From the NCBI GenBank assembly GCA_937859855.1, contig CALMAR010000197.1:1-12933 (forward strand): 12,933 nt of DNA. The letters run 5' to 3'. Under the pieces are notes generated by a model that saw only the letters and a list, made by a program, of their open reading frames with translations, was not told the origin of the DNA and did no database searches. The position numbers and the translations under genes were made by a program. Every line of letters starts with the position of its first letter. Within the stretch, counting starts at the first letter, position 1. The DNA is from an uncultured Kineosporia sp. Its GTDB lineage: Bacteria; Actinomycetota; Actinomycetes; Actinomycetales; Kineosporiaceae. Shown in pieces: positions 6,048 through 10,590 of the stretch.

Positions 6048-6881
6048 ATGACGGACGCGCACAGCAAGCCCAAGCCACCGGCCCCGGGCCGGCGTCCAGC
6101 AGATCTGCGCCGCCGGACCATGTCCCAGAACTTCTTGCGCGACAGCCAGGCGATCCAGCGCTTCATCGGTGCGCTGCCACTCAAGGACGGCCATCTGTGT
6201 GTGGAGGCGGGCGCCGGGGACGGCGCGCTGACCGTCCGGCTGGCCCGGCACTTCGGTGCCGTCACGGCCTGGGAACTCGACCCGGCCATGACCCAGCGGC
6301 TGGCCCATCGGGTGCAGCATGCACCCGGCATCCAGGTCAGGACCGGAGACTTCCTGGCTTCGCCTCCCCCGGGCCGGGACTTCCATCTGGCCGGCAACCT
6401 GCCGTTCGGCATCACCACCCAGATCGTGCGCTGGGCCCTGGCCGCCCCCACGCTGATCAGCGCAACCGTGATCACGCAGCTGGAGTTCGCCCGCAAGCAC
6501 ACCGGCGACTACGGGCGCTGGACGTTGACCACCGTTCGGTCCTGGCCGTCGTTCAGCTGGACGCTGGCTGGGCGGATCGCGCGGACGAGCTTCACCCCGA
6601 TCCCCGCCGTCGACGCCGGCATCGTCCGGATCCAGCGCCGGACGCAGCGGCTCATCCCGGCCTCGGTCTTGAGCCGCTGGCAGGACCTGGTCGGAATCGG
6701 ATTCGAGGGTGCGGGGGGATCGCTGTTCGCCTCCTTGCGGGCCGTCTATCCGCGCCGCCCGCTTACCGCCGCGTTCCGCGCCGCCGACGTGGCCCCGGAC
6801 CAGGTGGTGGCCTTCGTGCATCCCCGGCAGTGGGTGGTGATCGTCCGCCAGCTGGAGGGGTTGCCCGAACTGCTCGGCTGA
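6048..6881 (+). CDS. erm: 23S rRNA (adenine-N6)-methyltransferase, ErmE-like
   Basis: Erm enzymes use S-adenosylmethionine to methylate N6 of A2058 in 23S rRNA and so block macrolide, lincosamide and streptogramin B binding. The 277-aa product has all expected elements: QNFLRD (27-32), SAM motif I EAGAGDGALT (53-62), acidic motif WELDP (75-79), GDFL (100-103), catalytic NLPF (117-120), then TQLEFARKHTGDYGRW and the late F-x-P-x-P-x-VDAGIVRI block. The QLEFARK...TGDYGRW stretch and the C-terminal HPRQWVVI are very close to my memory of ErmE. The short basic N-terminus also fits ErmE; no Gly/Arg-rich C-terminal tail is present. ATG 6048 is the only plausible start, though GGAGG ends only one base before it. 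KsgA is less likely because the spacing and VDAGIVRI block are Erm-like. Probably an intrinsic chromosomal gene, divergent from cpaF. Confidence 0.92.
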   Translation: MTDAHSKPKPPAPGRRPADLRRRTMSQNFLRDSQAIQRFIGALPLKDGHLCVEAGAGDGALTVRLARHFGAVTAWELDPAMTQRLAHRVQHAPGIQVRTGDFLASPPPGRDFHLAGNLPFGITTQIVRWALAAPTLISATVITQLEFARKHTGDYGRWTLTTVRSWPSFSWTLAGRIARTSFTPIPAVDAGIVRIQRRTQRLIPASVLSRWQDLVGIGFEGAGGSLFASLRAVYPRRPLTAAFRAADVAPDQVVAFVHPRQWVVIVRQLEGLPELLG

Positions 6882-6965
6882 CCCATCGGCTGATCGATCG
6901 GCTGCCCAGTCATCGGCAGTCACCTGGATGTCAGCGGATTGTCAGTGCTGCCCGGAACACTCCTG

Positions 6966-6989
6966 CACCATGGCGACCACCATGGCGAC
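6966..6989. repeat. Perfect 12-bp tandem duplication
   Basis: CACCATGGCGAC occurs twice back to back (6966-6977 and 6978-6989), each copy containing the palindrome CCATGG. It lies in the 250-bp gap between erm and the GNAT gene, which otherwise shows no convincing coding potential. It may be replication slippage or a doubled protein-binding site. Confidence 0.6.
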
Positions 6990-7083
6990 AGGTGGCATGA
7001 CACCAGATGACCGGTCAGCTTCAGCCTTCATCGACCTGTCTGGCCCCTCAGCATCGGACACCGGCCGGCGCCCGTGATAGACC

Positions 7084-7113
7084 GTCGCTCGAGCGACCAG
7101 CACCGGCCTGGTC
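7084..7113. promoter_or_regulatory. Overlapping palindromes before the GNAT gene
   Basis: GTCGCTCGAGCGAC (7084-7097) is a perfect 14-bp palindrome. Overlapping it, GACCAG (7095-7100) pairs with CTGGTC (7108-7113) across a 7-nt gap. The pair ends 18 bases before the acetyltransferase start and just before its ribosome binding site, a position suited to a repressor operator or a leader hairpin. No clear -35/-10 was found. Confidence 0.4.
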
Positions 7114-7131
7114 AGCGCAGAGAGGAAGCCG

Positions 7132-7638
7132 ATGCCTGCCACCGCCTGGCGGGTGCGCGCTGCGCGCGCGCCGGACGTGCCGGCGATCCACCGCCTGATC
7201 GTGGAACTCGCCGAGTACGAGCGTGCTCCCGATGCGGTGGAGGCGACGGCGGACTCCTTGCGAGCCGCCCTGTTCAATCAGCATCCCCGGGTGCATGCTC
7301 ACGTCGCGGAGGTGGACGGCGCAGATGGCGCGGAGATCGCCGCGATCGCCATCTGGTATGTCACGTTCTCCACCTGGCGGGGCCGGCACGGGATCTGGCT
7401 GGAGGATCTCTACGTCCGTCCTGCCTATCGCCGGTTAGGCCTGGCCCGGGCCCTGCTGAATCAGCTGGCGCAGATCTGCACCGAACGCGGATATGCGCGC
7501 CTGGAGTGGTGGGTGCTGGACTGGAACGAACCGGCGCACACCTTCTACCGCAGCATTGGCGCCGCGCCGCAGGACGACTGGACGGTCTGGCGTGTCGATG
7601 ACGAAGCGCTCAAACGGCTCGGATCAACACCGCCGTAG
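7132..7638 (+). CDS. GNAT acetyltransferase, spermidine/diamine (SSAT) type
   Basis: A 168-aa single-domain GNAT enzyme that transfers acetyl from acetyl-CoA to an amine. The N-terminal motif is RAARAPDVPAIHRLIVELAEYE. Motif A, the acetyl-CoA binding loop, is WLEDLYVRPAYRRLGLARALL (about 85-105), with RRLGLA in place of the Q/R-x-x-G-x-G/A consensus. It is followed by LEWWVLDWNEPAHTFYRSIGA and a C-terminal strand with WTVWRV. This arrangement (Y/W-LEDLYV, then W-NEP-x-x-x-FY) closely resembles diamine N1-acetyltransferases and thialysine acetyltransferases, so a polyamine or lysine analogue is the likely substrate, though specificity within this group cannot be read from sequence. The start ATG 7132 has GAGG at 7122-7125, six bases away. 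Monocistronic. Confidence 0.85.
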   Translation: MPATAWRVRAARAPDVPAIHRLIVELAEYERAPDAVEATADSLRAALFNQHPRVHAHVAEVDGADGAEIAAIAIWYVTFSTWRGRHGIWLEDLYVRPAYRRLGLARALLNQLAQICTERGYARLEWWVLDWNEPAHTFYRSIGAAPQDDWTVWRVDDEALKRLGSTPP

Positions 7639-7666
7639 CTCACGATTCAGCCGTGAGACCGGTCTC
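7639..7666 (+). terminator. Overlapping inverted repeats right after the GNAT stop
   Basis: CTCACG (7639-7644) pairs with CGTGAG (7652-7657) across a 7-nt loop and begins directly after the stop codon. It overlaps the perfect 12-bp palindrome GAGACCGGTCTC (7655-7666). The two hairpins share GAG and cannot form together. No T-run follows, as is common for actinobacterial terminators. Could also be a protein-binding site. Confidence 0.45.
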
Positions 7667-7725
7667 ATAAGCGCCGCGGCGTCACTGGTTGCACATACGT
7701 TCCAGGGCTTTGTGACAGCCAGCAA

Positions 7726-7739
7726 CCATCAGCTGATGG
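7726..7739. promoter_or_regulatory. Perfect 14-bp palindrome upstream of the sigF operon
   Basis: CCATCAGCTGATGG is perfectly self-complementary, about 190 bp before the anti-sigma start, in an interval (7639-7929) that holds no gene I can support. A dimeric regulator could bind it; no known consensus was recognised. Confidence 0.4.
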
Positions 7740-7859
7740 AGCCGGGATTCATGCCTCTGGAAGCTCGACATCCACAACTCAACGTGTCCTATCCTTGCCC
7801 GATGGTGACATTGGTTTCGTTCCGTGAGGAAGAGACCGCGCAGTGCAAACGCGAATCAG

Positions 7860-7891
7860 GCGTTCTCGAACGCAGTTCGTTATCCGGGTAT
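7860..7891 (+). promoter_or_regulatory. Putative SigF-type promoter with GTTC/GAAC repeats
   Basis: GGGTAT at 7886-7891 matches the -10 of SigF/SigB-family promoters and lies 38 bases before the anti-sigma start, giving a leader of about 30 nt. The -35 is not clear: GTTC at 7862-7865 would give a 20-nt spacer, longer than usual. The -35 area is covered by alternating GTTC, GAAC, GTTC half-sites (7862, 7868, 7875), including GCGTTC-TC-GAACGC. Confidence 0.45.
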
Positions 7892-7929
7892 GCGCACCTT
7901 GAGCACCCGGGCCTGAGCTGGGAGAACCG

Positions 7930-8355
7930 GTGACGTCGCCTGCTGATGCCTCGATGCCAAGCCCCGCCCACGACGAGGTGGTCGATCTGGCCGTCCCGGC
8001 CGATCCGGCCTACTTGAGCGTGATGCGGGCAGCCTCGGCCGGGCTGGGCACCCACCTGAATCTGACCCTGGATCAGATCGAGGATCTGCAGATCGCCGTG
8101 GATGAAGCCTGCGCGCTCCTGATCGGCGAGCAGGCCGGACACGGCCAGGACGAGCCACCCAGCCTGAACACCAGCTTCACTGTGGACGACGGGGTGCTGG
8201 CGGTCCGCATCGAAGGCCCGGCTTCGGTCCTGCCCAGTGAGGACAGTTTCGCCTGGACGATGCTGCACGCACTCAGCAGCGACGTACGCACCGGATCGAG
8301 CGAGGATGGCAGCTGGATCGCATTGACCTGCCGGGGCCGGGGAGTCGATTCGTGA
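7930..8355 (+). CDS. usfX: Anti-sigma factor, UsfX/RsbW type
   Basis: A 141-aa protein of the GHKL-fold anti-sigma family that binds and inhibits SigF until released by anti-anti-sigma factors. N-box-like helix: IEDLQIAVDEACALLI (50-65). C-terminal match to mycobacterial UsfX: DSFAWTMLHALSSDVRT (105-121). The Mg/ATP-coordinating Asn of canonical SpoIIAB/RsbW (E-A-x-x-N) is Leu63, and no G-x-G-x-x-G box is present, so kinase activity is doubtful; UsfX, as I recall it, also lacks that Asn. The GTG start at 7930 has GGGAGAA a few bases upstream. The stop overlaps the sigF start (GTGA at 8352-8355), coupling inhibitor and target at about equal dosage, as in Mycobacterium. No anti-anti-sigma gene is nearby. 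Confidence 0.88.
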   Translation: MTSPADASMPSPAHDEVVDLAVPADPAYLSVMRAASAGLGTHLNLTLDQIEDLQIAVDEACALLIGEQAGHGQDEPPSLNTSFTVDDGVLAVRIEGPASVLPSEDSFAWTMLHALSSDVRTGSSEDGSWIALTCRGRGVDS

Positions 8356-9230
8356 GCGAACATGGCGAGGCGGTCGTTCACGGCTCGGGGACGCCGGGCC
8401 TCAGCCTGATCGTGCGTCCGCCGGGTCCGCGGATCGCCTCGTCGGGCAGCCTGGGTCCGGGCAGCACCAGCCCAGACCGGACGGACGGTTCCCCGCTTGG
8501 ACCTCCACCCGATCCACGACTGCTGGCGCTCTCCCGGATGGCTCCGGGCGACCCTCGCCGGGCAGCGCTGCGCCGCAGCGTGATCGAGGCGAACCTGCCG
8601 CTCGTTCACCACCTGGCCAAGCGGTTCGTCGGCCGCGGTGAGCCGTACGACGATCTGGTTCAGGTCGGCACCATCGGGCTGCTGCACGCCGTCGATCGGT
8701 ACGACCCCGAGCGCGGGTCGTTCGCCGGCTACGCCGTCCCCACCATCGTCGGTGAGATCAGGCGCCATTTCCGCGACCGCGGCTGGGCGTTGCGGATCCC
8801 GCGCCGGGTGCAGGATCTGGGACGCCAGGTTGCCGATGCCCGGGAGACCCTGACCCATCGGCTGGATCGCTCTCCCACCATCGCGGAGATCGCGCTGCAT
8901 CTGGGCGTGGACGCCGATCTGGTGCTGGAGGCGATGGACACCGCCAGCGCCTACCTCACCGTGCCATTGCCGGCCACCGCCGAGGAGACCGACCGGCTGC
9001 AGCGGGCCGCCCTTGACACTGATCTGGAACAGGTGGAGCAACGCGAGACCCTGCGCCCACTGCTGGCCCGGCTACCGGCGCGGGAGCAGCACATCCTGAA
9101 ACTGCGTTTCGTGAAGGGGATGTCGCAGTCGCAGATCGCTCGCGAGGTCGGCGTCTCCCAGATGCACGTGTCCCGCCTGCTGGCCAAGAGCCTGGCCACG
9201 CTGCGCGGGCAGCTGACCGAGCACCCGTGA
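8352..9230 (+). CDS. sigF: RNA polymerase sigma factor, SigF/SigB family
   Basis: A 292-aa group 3 sigma factor for stress or stationary-phase genes. After a Gly/Pro/Ser-rich extension of about 55 residues come region 2 (NLPLVHHLAKRFVGRGEPYDDL, then QVGTIGLLHAVDRYDPERGSF at 104-124 and GEIRRHFRDRGWALRIPRR), region 3 (ETLTHRLDRSPTIAEIALHLGV) and region 4 (LPAREQHILKLRFVKGMSQ, with helix-turn-helix SQSQIAREVGVSQMHVSRLL at 258-277). The direct coupling to a UsfX-like inhibitor identifies it as SigF rather than SigA/SigB of the housekeeping type. The disordered N-terminal extension is longer than the minimal SigF core and may be start-site dependent, but the GTGA overlap supports the GTG at 8352. 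Probably autoregulated through GGGTAT upstream of the operon. Confidence 0.93.
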   Translation: MSEHGEAVVHGSGTPGLSLIVRPPGPRIASSGSLGPGSTSPDRTDGSPLGPPPDPRLLALSRMAPGDPRRAALRRSVIEANLPLVHHLAKRFVGRGEPYDDLVQVGTIGLLHAVDRYDPERGSFAGYAVPTIVGEIRRHFRDRGWALRIPRRVQDLGRQVADARETLTHRLDRSPTIAEIALHLGVDADLVLEAMDTASAYLTVPLPATAEETDRLQRAALDTDLEQVEQRETLRPLLARLPAREQHILKLRFVKGMSQSQIAREVGVSQMHVSRLLAKSLATLRGQLTEHP

Positions 9231-9262
9231 GACCGGGCAGCCTGCTAATGCCTCAGCCGGGC

Positions 9263-9283
9263 GGCAGCTGACCGGGTGCTGCC
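9263..9283 (+). terminator. Weak hairpin after sigF
   Basis: GGCAGC (9263-9268) pairs with GCTGCC (9278-9283) with a 9-nt loop, 33 bases after the sigF stop. An alternative pairing GGCGGC/GCCGCC spans it. No T-run. It may attenuate rather than terminate, since the next gene is in the same direction 76 bp away. Confidence 0.3.
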
Positions 9284-9306
9284 CAGCCGCCGCTAGCGTT
9301 GGCCGG

Positions 9307-9711
9307 GTGCACGGCGACACGACCGGCCCCGGCCTCAGCATTCGGCTGACCCGCCTGGCGACGGTACTGATCGGCGTTGAGGCAGCCGGCCTGATGACCG
9401 GGGGCATCTACGCCGGTGTGGAGACCATCAGCAGTACTCCGGAGAGCACCGGTTCAGCGATCGGCCTGGTGGTGATCGCCGCGCTGCTGGCCGCGGGACT
9501 GGCGGCTTGCGGCGGCGCCGCCCTGAGGCACCGATCCTGGGTGCGCGGGCCGGTGCTGACCTGGCAGCTGGTGCAGGGTGGCGTAGCGATGCGGCTGACT
9601 GTGCTGGCCGCATGGTGGATCGGGTTGCCGCTCCTGGCCATGGCCGTGGTGACTGGCATCCTGATCGCCGGACCGTGGGTTCTTCCACCAAGAGAATCAG
9701 CCCGCGAATAG
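9307..9711 (+). CDS. Small integral membrane protein, four helices
   Basis: A 134-aa protein from GTG 9307 with four predicted membrane segments: about 16-38 (ATVLIGVEAAGLMTGGIYAG), 49-70 (AIGLVVIAALLAAGLAACGG), 80-100 (VLTWQLVQGGVAMRLTVLAA) and 103-126 (IGLPLLAMAVVTGILIAG). Polar ends and a short charged C-terminus complete it. Similar small conserved membrane proteins of unknown function are widespread in actinobacteria. No motif indicates transport or catalysis. It is 76 bp downstream of sigF on the same strand and may be in its operon. The ribosome binding site is poor, so the start is uncertain. Confidence 0.65.
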   Translation: MHGDTTGPGLSIRLTRLATVLIGVEAAGLMTGGIYAGVETISSTPESTGSAIGLVVIAALLAAGLAACGGAALRHRSWVRGPVLTWQLVQGGVAMRLTVLAAWWIGLPLLAMAVVTGILIAGPWVLPPRESARE

Positions 9712-9736
9712 CGGCCTGGTCGCTAGCTCCGGTCCC

Positions 9737-9751
9737 GGCCGGACGCCGGCC
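9737..9751 (+). terminator. GC-rich hairpin after the membrane protein gene
   Basis: GGCCGG (9737-9742) and CCGGCC (9746-9751) form a perfect stem around ACG, 26 bases after the stop. No T-run follows. Probably the end of the sigF-region transcript. Confidence 0.45.
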
Positions 9752-9899
9752 ATCTCCGTGCCCGGCCGCAGGACAGCCGGGAATTACTCTGCGTTCCCGC
9801 GATGGGGCGGCCGGGACTGATGATGACCTGCCGCGCACAGCCGCTTTGCAGAGATGAACGTTATGTGTGAAAACTCTGACGCTGCGGAGGCGAAATCCA

Positions 9900-9977
9900 G
9901 CTGGTCATTACGCAGCGCACTTGAGTCCACGCCCTGCGTGGAACCGGTGGCGCGCACCGATCCATTCGATGACCAGC
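9900..9977. other. Nested inverted repeats, possible structured RNA
   Basis: GCTGGTCAT (9900-9908) and ATGACCAGC (9969-9977) are perfect 9-bp complements enclosing two further hairpins: TCCACGC-CCT-GCGTGGA and CGGTG-GCGCG-CACCG. Together they would form a multi-arm junction of 78 nt. A 9-bp direct repeat TACGCAGCG occurs just inside (9909) and just outside (9986). It lacks tRNA signatures. No promoter could be assigned. Confidence 0.35.
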
Positions 9978-10067
9978 AGCGTATATACGCAGCGTGCTTC
10001 AACGACTACAGTCCACTTTCGTGACCCAGGGCGAGCAACAAATGCTCAAGTCTCGGCCGGAAAAGCC

Positions 10068-10085
10068 TTGTGAAAGTGGGCACAA
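10068..10085. promoter_or_regulatory. CRP/FNR-type binding site upstream of whiB1
   Basis: TTGTG-N8-CACAA is a perfect inverted repeat matching GTG-N8-CAC of the CRP consensus (TGTGA-N6-TCACA, with one mismatch in the right half: GCACA). Its centre (10076.5) lies about 57 bases before the start inferred from TATAAG at 10122-10127, a class I activation distance. M. tuberculosis whiB1 is controlled by CRP (Rv3676) from a similar position. Confidence 0.6.
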
Positions 10086-10121
10086 GAGTGTGAGGCTGAG
10101 CGTTGAATTCGGCGGAAGCAA

Positions 10122-10127
10122 TATAAG
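10122..10127 (+). promoter_or_regulatory. whiB1: Possible -10 element of whiB1
   Basis: TATAAG lies in the only AT-rich patch of this stretch (CAATATAAGC). No good -35 is found at 16-18 bp, as expected for an activator-dependent promoter. Transcription from about 10134 would give a leader of about 130 nt. Confidence 0.4.
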
Positions 10128-10168
10128 CACGACCGCTTGATCCGCATTCAGCATCACAACTCGGCCCA

Positions 10169-10244
10169 GGTCCATGCTGGACCAGGCCGGGTGAGCGGGG
10201 GGCGAAACGAGTGCCCCGAGACCAGCAACCGCCCGACCCGGGCG
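10169..10244 (+). promoter_or_regulatory. Hairpins in the whiB1 leader
   Basis: GGTCCA-TGC-TGGACC (10169-10183, extendable with mismatches) and CGCCCG-ACC-CGGGCG (10230-10244) are stable stems. The second ends two bases before the GAGGAG ribosome binding site, so it could affect translation of whiB1. Confidence 0.45.
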
Positions 10245-10262
10245 TGAGGAGTGGACCAACAC

Positions 10263-10511
10263 ATGGACTGGCGCCATCAGGCAGCCTGCCTAGAAGAAGA
10301 CCCCGAGCTGTTCTTTCCGATCGGCAATACGGGTCCCGCGATTCTCCAGATTGAAGAGGCCAAGGCCGTCTGCCGGCGTTGCGACGTGATCGAGACCTGC
10401 CTTCGGTGGGCCCTCGACAGCGGCCAGGACGCCGGCGTGTGGGGCGGCCTGTCCGAGGACGAGCGCCGCGCTCTCAAGCGGCGGAATGCTCGCGCTCGCC
10501 GGGCCAGCTGA
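10263..10511 (+). CDS. whiB1: WhiB1 iron-sulfur transcriptional regulator
   Basis: An 82-aa Wbl protein with Cys at 9, 37, 40 and 46, the same positions as in M. tuberculosis WhiB1, which bind a [4Fe-4S] cluster. The cluster reacts with nitric oxide, and the holo-form binds region 4 of SigA. The N-terminus MDWRHQAAC, the segment DPELFFPIGNTGPA, the turn GVWGG (58-62) and the basic end SEDERRALKRRNAR match WhiB1 nearly residue for residue. ATG 10263 is preferred over the in-frame GTG 10251 because GAGGAG at 10246-10251 would overlap that GTG. WhiB1 is essential in mycobacteria, and the neighbouring convergent pdtaS reproduces the mycobacterial order (Rv3219-Rv3220c). Expression is probably CRP-dependent through the upstream site. 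Confidence 0.96.
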   Translation: MDWRHQAACLEEDPELFFPIGNTGPAILQIEEAKAVCRRCDVIETCLRWALDSGQDAGVWGGLSEDERRALKRRNARARRAS

Positions 10512-10530
10512 CTTCCTCTTCCCTAGCTCA

Positions 10531-10562
10531 CTGTTCCCGGTCCGGATCCGGACCGGGAACAG
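10531..10562. terminator. Bidirectional terminator between whiB1 and pdtaS
   Basis: A 32-bp perfect palindrome (left arm CTGTTCCCGGTCCGGA, right arm its complement) lies 19 bp after the whiB1 stop and 28 bp after the pdtaS stop, between convergent genes. With a minimal loop the RNA stem is about 14 bp and very GC-rich. No T-run on either side, usual for actinobacterial terminators. Confidence 0.85.
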
Positions 10563-10590
10563 CGCGTTTGGCGTGCCTGCCCGCTCACCT

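Larger units (their letters stand above)
9712..10262. other. 551-bp non-coding interval upstream of whiB1
   Basis: No ORF here has the codon bias of the neighbours. It holds, in order: a terminator-like hairpin, a junction-like set of inverted repeats (9900-9977), the palindrome GCGTATATACGC (9979-9990), a long-range inverted repeat (CCACTTTC 10013-10020 with GAAAGTGG 10072-10079), a CRP-like site, a possible -10 and two leader hairpins. Long regulatory regions before whiB1 are known in Mycobacterium. Confidence 0.7.

Noticed and set aside
5883..6923. 346-codon minus-strand ORF across the erm gene
   Set aside because: Antisense shadow of the Erm coding frame; the + strand product has full methyltransferase motifs.
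7867..7879. LexA/SOS-box look-alike CGAAC-GCA-GTTCG
   Set aside because: Actinobacterial SOS boxes have GAAC-N4-GTTC; here the gap is three bases and the downstream genes are not SOS genes.
9900..9977. tRNA gene suggested by the 78-nt folded shape
   Set aside because: No T-loop GTTCRA, no anticodon arm geometry and a three-base hairpin loop; it is not a tRNA.
9867..10073. 68-codon + strand ORF in the whiB1 upstream gap
   Set aside because: Many A/T-ending codons unlike the neighbouring genes, no recognisable domain, and it crosses the inverted repeats and CRP-like site.
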